Positions 9,689 through 19,129 of a DNA stretch of 64,000 nt are shown one piece after another. The stretch spans positions 1 to 64,000 of the forward strand of contig CALKER010000011.1 in the NCBI GenBank assembly GCA_938084835.1, in the 5' to 3' direction. The notes under the pieces were generated by a model. It was not told where the DNA came from. It made no database searches and saw only the letters and a program-made list of their open reading frames with translations. How positions within the stretch are numbered: the first letter of the stretch is position 1; each line of letters starts with the position of its first letter. Origin of the DNA: an uncultured Thermoguttaceae bacterium. Lineage in GTDB: Bacteria; Planctomycetota; Planctomycetia; Pirellulales; Thermoguttaceae. Both the position numbers and the translations under genes were made by a program.

Positions 9689-9791
9689 CCGTATGGTGAT
9701 CTTTCAAAATTGGGAAATGTGCTCACGACAAAGTTTGTGACAGTTACTAAGCGACGTAAACATCTGAGGCGTAAATTCCGGGGAAGTAACG

Positions 9792-10304
9792 TTAACGTTG
9801 CTCCTGTCGCTGAAAGTGACCGGAGAGACCTCCCACCTTCCATTCTAGAGTGATCTCGCAAATAGTCATCTCTCGATCGATTCCTTTGCACATGTCGTAG
9901 ACACACAAGGCGGCCACGGCAGCACCGGTAAGGGCCTCCATTTCCACCCCAGTCTTTGCCGTGGAGGAGACTTCCACCCCGATGACCAGCGAATTCTCCT
10001 TGGGCATGGCGAAATCCACCTCCACTGCCTCCACAGGGATGGGGTGACACAGTGGCACGATTTCCCAGGTTCGCTTAACCGCCATGATGGCTGCTAGCCG
10101 GGCGGCCGCAAGTACGTCGCCTTTTGGCACCGCACCCTGACGGATTTGCCCGAGTGTCTCCGGTAACATGCGTACCGTGGCGCTGGCACGGGCCATCCTT
10201 CGCGTGGCCGGCTTTTGCGACACGTCTATCATTTTTACCAGCCCGGGGTGACTTCCCTCCGAGTTCGACGAACTCGTCCCGCTGTGATAATCTGCACTTT
10301 CCAT
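9792..10304 (-). CDS. moaC: Cyclic pyranopterin monophosphate synthase MoaC
   Basis: MoaC makes cyclic pyranopterin monophosphate from the 3',8-cyclo-GTP product of MoaA, the second step of molybdenum cofactor synthesis. The 170-residue sequence carries MIDVSQKPATRRMARA, PKGDVLAAARLAAIMAVKRT, the substrate-site PLCHPI, TGVEMEALTGAAVAAL and the catalytic AALCVYDMCKGIDREM. I chose the ATG at 10304 (MESADYH), with AGAGG nine bases upstream, over the in-frame TTG at 10313. The first ~27 residues are a non-conserved extension. moaA and other moa genes are not in the window. The polyprenyl synthase gene follows 103 bases downstream. Confidence 0.95.
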   Translation of the reverse strand: MESADYHSGTSSSNSEGSHPGLVKMIDVSQKPATRRMARASATVRMLPETLGQIRQGAVPKGDVLAAARLAAIMAVKRTWEIVPLCHPIPVEAVEVDFAMPKENSLVIGVEVSSTAKTGVEMEALTGAAVAALCVYDMCKGIDREMTICEITLEWKVGGLSGHFQRQEQR

Positions 10305-11828
10305 CAATGCCAACCTCTGCCGGAAGCCGACAAACCGTAATCCCTAATAGCAACTTGACAAAGCTCGCCCTTTCCGGTGACCCCACAAATCGACCTTTCC
10401 TCTTAGCATCCCCTCTGGGATGGGACTACAATACTATCCTCAGGAGCGAGGAGCCGCGATGCAAGCCTAAAGGGCCAACTCGCCGGCAGTTGGATTTTCC
10501 CGCCTATCCATACCCTTGTTCGGAAGGAATCGATTCACAACAACAAATGCCCAGTCACGAAACTCTCTCTTCCGCCCGCTACCACATTTTAACCGAACAC
10601 GGCCCATGGCATACCAACCCCTCTTAATGGGGGGGCGGCTTTGGGTGAAGCGTTTTCGGGACTCATGAGCGTTCTTGGGACTCATAATCATCATTAGAGG
10701 AGGGGGAGCCTGGATGAGGACCTCGTCGAGTTTGTACGAGAACTTGAGGGGGCCGGACTTGCCGACCTCCATGGTTCACGTGCTCACCCGACCGATGCCG
10801 GCTGAGGTCCGGGAACATTCCCCGACATCATGCAAAGTCCTCCTCCTAGATTCACAGAAACTTTTCCCGCGTCGCCGGTACATCCGGACCAATCGCAGGT
10901 AAAAATTCTGAAAGGGGGATCAATATGCCTCTGGATAGGCATTCCAAGGGAAGAGGGGAATGAGCCTTTTAAAGTGTGGCGGGAAATTTCGGAAGTTTGG
11001 CTAGAAACTCGGAACGTGCCAGCTTCCGTTGATTTAAATGGCAATCGCGCCGAGATGTCTAGGTTTTGCCTGTCCCTCGCATTACTTGACTTTGGGCCCA
11101 TAGAACCGTGGAAAGTACGAATCTCAAGAGCACTCCCCCTGCATTGCTAGATTGTGGGCCATATGGCGCGTTGTTAACCCGTGGCTCGGTGGCTCTCCCC
11201 CGCAGTGCTAGATTTTGGACTGCTGGGTGCCCGTGACCGAACCCCTCGAAGGGTTCAACCTCCGCTTTGGGAGCCTTTGAACCCGCGAATTTGACGACTT
11301 CGCATGTACGGACTTACCTTCAGCAATGAATGGATTTTTCCTCGAGTATTCTTACCGGATTTTTTTCGCTCAATTATTAATTAAGGAAATGTGAGCGACT
11401 ATAAAAGAAGGGAAAGGTGGTCGCTTGCGGGAAGGCGCCTCCTTTGGTGTCTCATACTCGCACAGGGAACTTTAAACCAGAATTACTCGGGTCAGGATCG
11501 GTCCCGGTCGCGGCTCGCTGGTGGTTGGGGTGTCAACTCGGATGAACGCTTGCTGAAAAAGCCGTCGTTTACACCAGCCCCGTTGGGCACCCGGGATTTT
11601 TTAGAAATGCTGGGCCCTCGCTTCCGTAAACGGAGCTTGGTCCTCAGGTACGCGTATCATTGTTCGTAGAAAGGGCATCCAAAAGGCTAAGCCTTTACCA
11701 GGATCGATAGCAGCTGAGAGCCGGAAGTGGGGCGCTGGCAATCCATGGAGAACCTGTTTCATCAATGCCCAATGCGTGACCATCAGCAAGCCCGATGGGC
11801 GAGCCCCTTCTGACACGGGGAGAACGTC
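10305..11828. other. 1.5-kb gene-poor region between moaC and the radical SAM gene
   Basis: These are divergent promoter-side regions of moaC (minus) and the radical SAM gene (plus). Short frames exist (a 62-codon frame at 10714-10902 with an AGGAGG-like sequence, and a 92-codon frame at 11391-11669), but none reads like a protein or a RiPP leader/core. A degenerate ~62-nt-spaced repeat lies at 11070-11290. Confidence 0.4.
11070..11290. repeat. Degenerate ~30-nt repeat, 3-4 copies at 61-62 nt spacing
   Basis: Aligned on the GC of the core, copies sit at 11079, 11141, 11202 and, more weakly, 11264: steps of 62, 61 and 62. The best pair reads CTCCCCCTGCATTGCTAGAT and CTCCCCCGCAGTGCTAGATT, followed by T.TGG. 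The first copy is TCCCTCGCATTACTTGACTT then TGGGCC. The sequence between copies is not conserved. Repeat length and spacing are CRISPR-like, but the repeats are heavily diverged and no cas genes are visible. Confidence 0.35.
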
Positions 11829-13715
11829 GTGGCAGCTGTTCTCCTGTTGAACATGCCTTTTGCGAATCTTCGCTGGCCGAACCTCGGACCCAGTTTGCTT
11901 AAAGCCGGCCTGCTACGACGGGGCATCCGATGTTCGATTGCGTACTTTAATTTCGACTTTGCAGAGCAGATCGGCGTGGAGCGGTACCAATGGGTCGCTG
12001 ACAACTTTGCATTCGTCTTAGGCGGTGAGTGGGTGTTTGCCCAGCACTATTTTGGGGATCGCATACCCCCTCCGGAAGACTACTTGGCCGCCTTGCGGCA
12101 GCGGCGGCCGCACGAATTCGGCCAAGAAGAGGCCTCCGAACTGCTGGCCGTCGCCAGAGAAGTGCCAAGCTTTATCCGGAAGTGTTTCCAGGCTTTTGAC
12201 TGGTCTCAAATTCGAATTGTGGGTTTTGCTGCCTCGTTTCAACAGACGATGGCCTCCCTATGCCTTGCGCGGATGATCAAAGGACACCATCCGCAGACAA
12301 TTACGGTTTTTGGAGGAGCAGCATGCGAGGCGGAAATGGGGTATGCCCTGTGGCAGTGCTTTCCGGAAATCGACTATGTTTTTGTGGGAGAGGCGGATTA
12401 CTCTTTCCCAGCTTTGGTTCAAGGCATCCTCGAGGGCAGCCTCGCTGAATTACCGCCCGGTGTGGTCGGCTGGCCAGACGCGTATCGAGCTGTTCCCGAC
12501 GAAAGGCAAGAGCGACCACGGCAGGAGCGAAGGGAGCTTGGGACGCTTGGTGATGTCCCAGGATCGGCGGAGATCCTCGACCTCGATGACCTTCCTTATC
12601 CGGATTTCGACGACTATCTCCAGCGCCTGCAGCAGAGTCCGGTGCGACACGAGTTGGAGCCGTTTCTGTTTTTCGAAGGTTCGCGCGGTTGTTGGTGGGG
12701 AGAAAAACACCACTGCAAGTTTTGTGGACTTAACGGAAGTCGGCTTACTTTTCGCAGTAAGTCGCCTCACCGCATCATTGCGGAACTGCAGCATCTGACC
12801 TCGCGCTATGGCATAAGAAACGTCTGCGCAGCCGACAATATCTTTGACTTCCGCTATTTCGACAGGTTACTTCCGGCTCTGCAGGACTCCGGGCTTCAGC
12901 TTCGCTTTGTGTACGAATTTAAGTGCAATTTGCGGCGGCACCAAGTCGAAGCGCTGGTCCGCGCGGGGCTGGGAGCCGCCCAATTGGGAATCGAGACCTT
13001 TTGCACGCGAATCCTTCGGCTGGCAAATAAGGGGGCGACAGGGCTACAAAATCTGCAGACGCTCAAGTGGTTTTCCGAACATCCGATAGAGGTCGAGTGG
13101 AACTTGCTGTACGGTTTTCCTGGGGAGGCTCCGGAGGACTACGCCTGGCTCGCGAAGCTGATACCGCAGCTGGTGCACCTTGCAGCTCCGCTTGCCATTG
13201 GGCGCGTGCGTTTGGATCGTTTTTCGCCGTACTTCCAAGATCCCGAGGCTCACTCATTGGTCAACGCCCGACCCTTATGGGCATTCCGATTTGTCTTTCC
13301 TTTTTCGGAAGAGATCCTGAGGCAGCTTGCGTACCATTTCGAGTTCGACTTTGCCGACGGACGTGACCCAGAAAAATACGCCCGGACTACCATCGAAGCT
13401 GCCCGCAAATGGCAGGAGCTAAGGGGACAAGTAACCTTTCGGGCCTTCGACCGGGAGGATGGCGTACTGATTCTCACCGATACGCGTCCTTGTGCCAGCC
13501 AATTCCAACATCGTCTCACCGGCTGGCCACGCCAACTTTACCTTTGGTGTGACCAGGGACAAACGCTCGCGAATATCTTGCGATATATGGATGAACACTT
13601 CCCCTCTGTGGATGCCTCTTCCGTTCAAGCCACTTTGGCCCGGTGGATCGAGGAATCCCTCGTGGCTTATCTTGACGATCGATACCTCAGTCTTGCTCTT
13701 CGCAGCCATGGCTAA
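11829..13715 (+). CDS. RiPP maturation radical SAM protein (B12-binding, rSAM_ocin_1 type)
   Basis: 628 residues. The N-terminal ~200 residues (LLLNMPFANLRWPNLGPSLL, then VGFAASFQQTMASLCLARMI and VFGGAACEAEMG) form a cobalamin-binding-like Rossmann domain. The radical SAM core has an unusual cluster motif, C288-x7-C296-x2-C299 in GCWWGEKHHCKFCGLNG, which is diagnostic of the RiPP maturation radical SAM protein 1 family (often annotated as a radical SAM C-methyltransferase). LGIETFCTRIL and WNLLYGFPGEAPEDY are later conserved blocks. The C-terminal ~130 residues resemble a winged-helix-like peptide-recognition region, by inference. The GTG start at 11829 has GGAG seven bases upstream. No precursor peptide, transporter or protease gene is evident within several kilobases. 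Confidence 0.85.
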   Translation: MAAVLLLNMPFANLRWPNLGPSLLKAGLLRRGIRCSIAYFNFDFAEQIGVERYQWVADNFAFVLGGEWVFAQHYFGDRIPPPEDYLAALRQRRPHEFGQEEASELLAVAREVPSFIRKCFQAFDWSQIRIVGFAASFQQTMASLCLARMIKGHHPQTITVFGGAACEAEMGYALWQCFPEIDYVFVGEADYSFPALVQGILEGSLAELPPGVVGWPDAYRAVPDERQERPRQERRELGTLGDVPGSAEILDLDDLPYPDFDDYLQRLQQSPVRHELEPFLFFEGSRGCWWGEKHHCKFCGLNGSRLTFRSKSPHRIIAELQHLTSRYGIRNVCAADNIFDFRYFDRLLPALQDSGLQLRFVYEFKCNLRRHQVEALVRAGLGAAQLGIETFCTRILRLANKGATGLQNLQTLKWFSEHPIEVEWNLLYGFPGEAPEDYAWLAKLIPQLVHLAAPLAIGRVRLDRFSPYFQDPEAHSLVNARPLWAFRFVFPFSEEILRQLAYHFEFDFADGRDPEKYARTTIEAARKWQELRGQVTFRAFDREDGVLILTDTRPCASQFQHRLTGWPRQLYLWCDQGQTLANILRYMDEHFPSVDASSVQATLARWIEESLVAYLDDRYLSLALRSHG

Positions 13716-14469
13716 AAGCCGAGCCTGAGCCTTGTGGAATATGCTATGCCACCGATTTAGATAGGATTTGATATTCTGCACATGGTGGGTCCGGCCAAAA
13801 AGAGCCCATCCCGCGTGTGCCGAAAAAGGTTTTCGCCTGGAGGAGGGACGATTTCACTCGCGGATGGGGGAAGTTAATTACGCTCCCAGTGGATCGGTCC
13901 GGTGCGGAATCTCGTGTGGGGGACTTATCTTGTGCTGGGTTCTCTTCTTCGTTGGGTTTTCCCTCGGTCCGCAACTAGCCATTCGTTCGGACAACGTGTC
14001 GATCCCACTGGCCGGGGGATTCTTGAGGATTCCTTGCGCCCGTGTGTGGCTCCTGCGAAATCGCAAGACTCCACGGCGTTGTCAATAAAAAGTTATAGGA
14101 AATTTGGGAAAACGCGGAAAATTATGCTGCCAGGCGATAACGCATTTTGCCGCCGTCATTTCTTCCTTGGCTTGGGCATCCGTTTTCGCCCTGGCGCCTT
14201 CCGACCTCTAAGGAGTTCCGAAAAATCCCTTTCACCTGCACTGGATGGATTGAAATTCCTATTGCCGGGCTTTATACCAATTAGCAGTATCGCCAGAGGG
14301 TGGCAGGGGGCGCCCAATGTGCTGAAGTATTGCTTCGCAGTGTCAAGGGGGCGTTACTTCGGGAAATGGTTGCCTCGACAAGCGGTTTATCCGAAATGGA
14401 CGTGATCGCGGGCTTCAAGCCTAACTTGTCCAATCGGGGAACAGGTGCAGATTTGGAAGGACAGAAACC
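13716..14469. other. Intergenic between radical SAM gene and permease
   Basis: No convincing gene. A 31-codon frame at 13782-13877 lacks a ribosome-binding site. A promoter candidate for the permease lies at 14250-14278. Confidence 0.4.
14250..14278 (+). promoter_or_regulatory. Candidate sigma70-type promoter of the permease gene
   Basis: TTGAAA, a 17-base spacer, then TATACC. Transcription would start near 14285, leaving a 5' leader of about 185 nt before the ATG at 14470. No known riboswitch pattern was recognised in that leader. Confidence 0.35.
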
Positions 14470-15867
14470 ATGATGAATCACCAGCTTCCCACCTACCTTG
14501 CCAATGCGCGACCAAATCCGTTGGAAAATCGGGCTCCGTGGTACCTCAACACGGCCCAGTCCTACGCGGGGATTTTCCTGTGGATCGCCTTCTTCGACCA
14601 GTTGGCCGGCACCGCGGCAGGGGAGGGCGCGTTAAAAATGCTCGGCCTCGGTGGTTCCTTGGTGGCACTGATTGTCGCCGGGTTTGTCGCTTACCTGTTC
14701 TTCTACTATGTCCCGGGCCTATTAGGCATGCAGACGGGGCTACCTCTTTACATTGTGGGGACAAGTACGTTTGGCACCATCGGTGGCTATTTCCTTCCAG
14801 GGATTTTCATGGGGCTGCTACAAATCGGGTGGTTTAGTGTGGGAACTTACTACGCAGCGATTTTGATTTTGGAAGGGATTGGCCTACCCCAACATGCCGT
14901 CTCGCTGTATGGGCAAGGAGGGCAATTCAGCGCGATCTTTGTCCTCGTCGCTGTGATCTGGGGAATTTTGTTTGGCTTAGTGGGAGCTTACGGTATTCGA
15001 TACGTGGCGCGCGTAGCCACGTTCTTTCCCATTGTTCCCATCGTAATGCTTTTACTTTCGGCTCGCTTGGCGGCGCCGTACACAGGCCAGTTCGAGGTTC
15101 GCATTTCTGACCCTGTGCCGGGTTTCCTCCTGGTTATTCAGCTTGTCATTGGCTTTTTTGCTACTGCCGGAGCGGCAGGCGTGGATTTCTGCATGAACAA
15201 TCGCAACCGGGAGGACGTCAAATGGGGCGGTATTTTAGGGATTTGGGTGCCGATTGTCTTCGCCGGGGGATTGGCGATGATCACGGTGGCCGGCGCCTTG
15301 GGAAAGAATCCCGACTTGGAGAATCTCACCTACACTGCTGCTTTGCCTGTGCTGGAACCGCGCTTGGCCCAGGTAATGAAAATCTTATTTGCCATTGGGT
15401 CGGTGGCGCCTGCCTGTTTTTGCTCGTTCATCATCGGCAATAGTCTTTCGACCATGCTCGGGAGCGAGAAGACCCGGGTGCCTCTGACGCTTGCAGGCGC
15501 GGGCATCGGAATTGTTCTGGCGGCGCTTGGTGTGGCGGGGAACCTGGCGGCATTCTTCGGCCTGATTGGGGCATCGTTCGGGCCCGTGGTGGGAGCGATG
15601 ATTGCCGATTATCTCCTCAGTGGCTGTCGGTGGGCGGGGCCTCGGCAGGGGATCAACTGGGCTGGCTATGCCGCCTGGATTGTGGGCTTTGTTGTGGGCA
15701 TCCAGAATCATCCCTGGGTGAGCGGGCTTCCCAACTGGGATATGACCGCCGTCTACTCGCTTGTTGTTGGTTTCGTGGTGTACGCCGCCCTGGCAAAGCT
15801 CGGCTTCCAGCCGCCGGTGGTCGAGGCCCCACATCTCCAGCTGAGCCAAGCTCAGGACCAAGGATAA
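14470..15867 (+). CDS. Cytosine permease-type NCS1 transporter
   Basis: A 465-residue integral membrane protein with about 12 hydrophobic segments and the NCS1/CodB signature: PLENRAPWYLNTAQSYAGIF near the N-terminus, GLLGMQTGLPLYIVGTSTFG, and a later GASFGPVVGAMIADYLL block. Such proteins import nucleobases or related compounds with a cation; substrate cannot be set from sequence. The start is an ATGATG pair with GGAAGGA just upstream. Neighbours do not suggest a pathway, but an AzgA-type purine permease lies 26 kb further on. Confidence 0.85.
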   Translation: MMNHQLPTYLANARPNPLENRAPWYLNTAQSYAGIFLWIAFFDQLAGTAAGEGALKMLGLGGSLVALIVAGFVAYLFFYYVPGLLGMQTGLPLYIVGTSTFGTIGGYFLPGIFMGLLQIGWFSVGTYYAAILILEGIGLPQHAVSLYGQGGQFSAIFVLVAVIWGILFGLVGAYGIRYVARVATFFPIVPIVMLLLSARLAAPYTGQFEVRISDPVPGFLLVIQLVIGFFATAGAAGVDFCMNNRNREDVKWGGILGIWVPIVFAGGLAMITVAGALGKNPDLENLTYTAALPVLEPRLAQVMKILFAIGSVAPACFCSFIIGNSLSTMLGSEKTRVPLTLAGAGIGIVLAALGVAGNLAAFFGLIGASFGPVVGAMIADYLLSGCRWAGPRQGINWAGYAAWIVGFVVGIQNHPWVSGLPNWDMTAVYSLVVGFVVYAALAKLGFQPPVVEAPHLQLSQAQDQG

Positions 15868-16356
15868 GCATCCTCAGTTGACTCCGGTGACGTTTAATTT
15901 TTGAGTCAGGCTGTAAGACTGTTCGAGGTCTGCCATGCGGAGCCCCCGACCTGTCTGCCCCGGGGGTCGTGGCCCATGCCAAAACACTTGGAATGGCACT
16001 TTCAGGGAAGTGCGCAAGACCTCTTTCGGCCCGAAAACTAAAGAAAGGTTGGCCAGCGGGGAAGGCGGTACGCCCGCAGTGCGAAGCCGGCCGGTGCTAA
16101 CTTATGGATTCGGTATGGCGGTGTAGGGTAGGATGGTGGCCAGTGAAGACCAGCGATTGATTCGGGTTTGTTGCTTGGCAATTGTGTTTTGCGAAGACCG
16201 GTTGGCCACGGGTCGCCAGTCCGCACCTGCTCTGTAAAAAAAGAGCTCTGTGTTTGCTGGCAAAGTTGGGAAACCGCTTTTTTGAAATTTCACAGTGTGC
16301 GGTGCAAAAACCTGAATCGCTCACCCACCAGAAAGAGTCCGTGGGAGATGTCGGTC
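15868..16356. other. Intergenic before the GH2 gene
   Basis: An upstream in-frame extension of the GH2 frame reaches 16168, but it has no coding character or signal peptide. Nothing else is seen. Confidence 0.4.
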
Positions 16357-18576
16357 ATGAACCTTTGTCAAGGTACTGTCATTTGTGCGGCAGTCGCCTT
16401 GCTGGCCGCATGGGCTTATGCGGAGCCGTGGAAACCGGCAGAAAACCCGCTTTTCACCGAGTGGGGTAAGAAACTTGATGCTGAACAAGTTTGGACTGAA
16501 TACCCTCGTCCCACCATGGTACGGGGGCAGTGGAAAAATTTGAACGGGCTGTGGGACTATGCCATTCGCCCACGGAAGGAGGCCCGGCCTGACAGTTGGG
16601 ACGGTAAAATCCTCGTGCCTTTTTGTGTCGAGTCAGCTCTTAGTGGCGTCAAACGCCCAGTCACCCCGGATGAGCGTCTCTGGTACCGACGTACGTTTGA
16701 CTACCCGCAGCTTCCTTTGGGAAAGCGACTTCTGCTCCACTTCGATGCTGTTGACTGGCAAACCACTGTGTGGATAAACGGTCATACCGTGGGTCAACAC
16801 TCGGGGGGCTACAATCGTTTTAGCTTTGACGTCACCGATTTTGTTCGTCCCGGCGAAAACGAGTTGGTAGTCGCGGTGTGGGATCCCACGGACACAGGAT
16901 GGCAGCCACGTGGGAAACAGGTGCTGAAACCACACGGGATTTGGTACACGGCAGTGACGGGCATATGGCAGACGGTGTGGCTGGAGGAAGTCCCCGCCGA
17001 ATTCATCGAACGGGTGCGAATCACGCCAGATATCGACCGAGGAGGCGTTACTGTGTGGGTGGAATCGCCCGGCGGATGCGCGGTGCGACTGGAAGCCTTT
17101 CTCCAAGGTCACAAAGTAGCGGAAGCCCGGGGGGCTGCCAAGCAAAATGTGTTGCTTCTTATTTCCGATCCAAAGCTATGGTGGCCCGATGACCCTGTGC
17201 TTTATGACTTGAAAGTCACGCTCTTTAGGGGGGATCAACCTCTTGACGAGGTATGGAGCTACTTTGGCTTGCGCAAAATTGGGGTGGCCAAAGATCAGCA
17301 GGGTATCAACCGCATAATGTTTAACAACAAGCCCCTTTTCCACTATGGGCCGCTGGATCAGGGTTGGTGGCCGGATGGCCTTTACACGGCACCGTCGGAC
17401 GATGCCCTTCGCTTCGATATCGTGATGACCAAAAAGTATGGCATGAACGCCGTCAGAAAACACGTCAAATACGAGCCCGAGCGTTGGTACTACTGGTGCG
17501 ATAAGCTTGGCCTTTTGGTCTGGCAAGACATGCCATCGGGGAATTTCGATCAGGCACCGGAAGGCCGCACCAATTTCCGCCGCGAACTCCGGGCCATGAT
17601 TGACCGGCTTTACAATCATCCCTGCATCGTGATGTGGATCCCCTTCAATGAAGGTTGGGGGCAGCACGATACGTGTGAGATCGCCGACTGGGTGAAATCC
17701 TACGATCCGTCGCGGCTTGTCAACGAGGCCAGCGGTTGGCACGACCACGGCTGTGGGGAAATCTCCGATATGCACCGCTACCCTGGCCCGGGGATGCGCC
17801 CCTTGGAAGAACGCCGCGCATGCGTGCTGGGGGAATTTGGCGGACTTGGTCTCCCCATCGCCGGCCATTTGTGGCGGGAAGAGGGTGCCTGGGGCTATCG
17901 CACCTATCAGGACCAGGATTCGCTCACTGCCGCGTACGTCGACCTCCTGCGGCGGCTTCGCTTGCTCATTGGTCAGGGGTTGTGCGGGGCAATTTACACG
18001 CAAACAACCGATGTGGAAATTGAAGTCAACGGCCTGCTAACCTACGATCGGGCTGTTGCCAAAATCCATATCGATCCGGCCTTTGAGGCGGCGCAAAAGC
18101 TGTATTTGCCCCCGCCGCGCGTGACGCTGCTTGTTCCCGCTTCGGAAACCCAGCCGCATGTTTGGCGATATTCCGTGACCGAGCCACCTGCAAGCTGGAT
18201 GATGCCGGAATTCGACGATAGCACATGGCAGCAAGGTCCTGCCGGCTTCGGACGACCCAAAACACCAGGTGCCGTGGTTCGTACAGAATGGACTACAAGC
18301 GACATCTGGCTGCGACGTTCCTTCGAGCTAAACGAGCTGCCCCAGCGGGGAGAGCTGACGCTTATTGTCCATCATGATGAAGATGCCGAGGTCTATCTGA
18401 ACGGTCGACAGATCGCCGAGTTAAAAGGGTTTTTAACCGGTTACACCCTGCTGCCTTTGCCCACCGACACTCTTTCCCGCTTGCTTCGTCGGGGTATCAA
18501 CATACTTGCGGTGCATTGCCGCCAGACCACCGGTGGGCAATATATCGACGTGGGATTGGCTATTGTCGAGGATTAG
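16357..18576 (+). CDS. Exported glycoside hydrolase family 2 protein
   Basis: 739 residues beginning with a signal peptide (MNLCQGTVICAAVALLAAWA, cut near AYA-EPW). The GH2 layout is clear: a jelly-roll sugar-binding domain (GQWKNLNGLWDYAIRP, then PFCVESALSGV and LWYRRTF), an Ig-like domain and a TIM barrel. The acid/base is E432 in IPFNEGWGQHD and the nucleophile is E493 in VLGEFGGLG. After the barrel, about 150 further residues form a second jelly-roll-like module (ASWMMPEFDDSTW ... LRRSFEL ... AEVYLNGRQIAEL) that may bind carbohydrate. Substrate is probably a beta-galactoside or beta-glucuronide, but this is not determined. I chose the ATG at 16357 because GTGGGAG lies nine bases upstream; ATG 16348 is nearly as good. 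Confidence 0.88.
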   Translation: MNLCQGTVICAAVALLAAWAYAEPWKPAENPLFTEWGKKLDAEQVWTEYPRPTMVRGQWKNLNGLWDYAIRPRKEARPDSWDGKILVPFCVESALSGVKRPVTPDERLWYRRTFDYPQLPLGKRLLLHFDAVDWQTTVWINGHTVGQHSGGYNRFSFDVTDFVRPGENELVVAVWDPTDTGWQPRGKQVLKPHGIWYTAVTGIWQTVWLEEVPAEFIERVRITPDIDRGGVTVWVESPGGCAVRLEAFLQGHKVAEARGAAKQNVLLLISDPKLWWPDDPVLYDLKVTLFRGDQPLDEVWSYFGLRKIGVAKDQQGINRIMFNNKPLFHYGPLDQGWWPDGLYTAPSDDALRFDIVMTKKYGMNAVRKHVKYEPERWYYWCDKLGLLVWQDMPSGNFDQAPEGRTNFRRELRAMIDRLYNHPCIVMWIPFNEGWGQHDTCEIADWVKSYDPSRLVNEASGWHDHGCGEISDMHRYPGPGMRPLEERRACVLGEFGGLGLPIAGHLWREEGAWGYRTYQDQDSLTAAYVDLLRRLRLLIGQGLCGAIYTQTTDVEIEVNGLLTYDRAVAKIHIDPAFEAAQKLYLPPPRVTLLVPASETQPHVWRYSVTEPPASWMMPEFDDSTWQQGPAGFGRPKTPGAVVRTEWTTSDIWLRRSFELNELPQRGELTLIVHHDEDAEVYLNGRQIAELKGFLTGYTLLPLPTDTLSRLLRRGINILAVHCRQTTGGQYIDVGLAIVED

Positions 18577-19129
18577 ACTGGACTAGCCCCGTCGCTTCCT
18601 TTCCCTGGCCGCCTGTGGGTATGATCTGTGCACTTATGGGAGAGGGTTCTTAGCTCATTCCGGGCAGGCCAATCACTGGGGAAAGCACACTCCGGCCTCC
18701 CAAAGCATCCCCCAGTTCGGGCTTTCACCTAATTGGCAAATTGATTCCCACTTGGGGCTTCCAGTTAATTGGGAAAGATCTGTCATTCGGGGAAAACGCA
18801 TCTGGGTGGGGACGCTCTTTGCCGGGGGTTCTGACTTTCCCGCCTTTACGAGCTTGGCTCAGAGAAAGGCCCATTGTTGACCGCTTGCATGCCCGGTTTT
18901 TTCGGAAAACGCCTCAATTTCGTAAAATCCTGCACCTGTGGGGATCAGCTCGCGGTGGTGGTCGCCAAAAAGAAACTTGACGCCTCTTATCGCCGATCTA
19001 CGTTTTCTTGAAGACACACCGCTTTGACCACTGGGGATAAAAAGATACGTTCCACTGAAAACCGGATGCCCCGAACCTTCGCGCGAATCTTTCCCAGCGG
19101 CCAAAAGCCCAACAAGCGGAGCTCCGCCG
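18577..19129. other. Intergenic with a 36-bp tandem duplication
   Basis: No gene is seen. The only structure is the diverged 36-bp tandem repeat at 18722-18793. Confidence 0.4.
18722..18793. repeat. Diverged tandem repeat, two 36-bp units
   Basis: Unit one begins CTTTCACCTAATTGGCAAA and ends ACTTGGGG; unit two begins CTTCCAGTTAATTGGGAAA and ends CATTCGGGG. AATTGG lies at 18731 and 18767, exactly 36 apart. The two units are clearly diverged. Confidence 0.4.

Noticed and set aside
9720-9740. ACAAAGTTTGT palindrome upstream of the polyprenyl synthase gene
   Set aside because: Too short and common to call as an operator without further copies.
10714-10902. 62-codon frame preceded by AGGAGG as a RiPP precursor candidate
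   Set aside because: It has no leader-like or core-like region, is Arg/Pro-rich, and lies 0.9 kb from the maturase.
11391-11669. 92-codon frame just before the radical SAM gene
   Set aside because: It begins at a GTG overlapping an ATG-stop, has no recognisable protein pattern, and ends 160 bases before the real gene.
13782-13877. 31-codon frame after the radical SAM gene with a Gly-rich end as a RiPP precursor
   Set aside because: No ribosome-binding site and no leader motif; frames this short are common by chance.
16168-16356. N-terminal extension of the GH2 frame
   Set aside because: The signal peptide begins at 16357; the upstream part has no conserved or export character.
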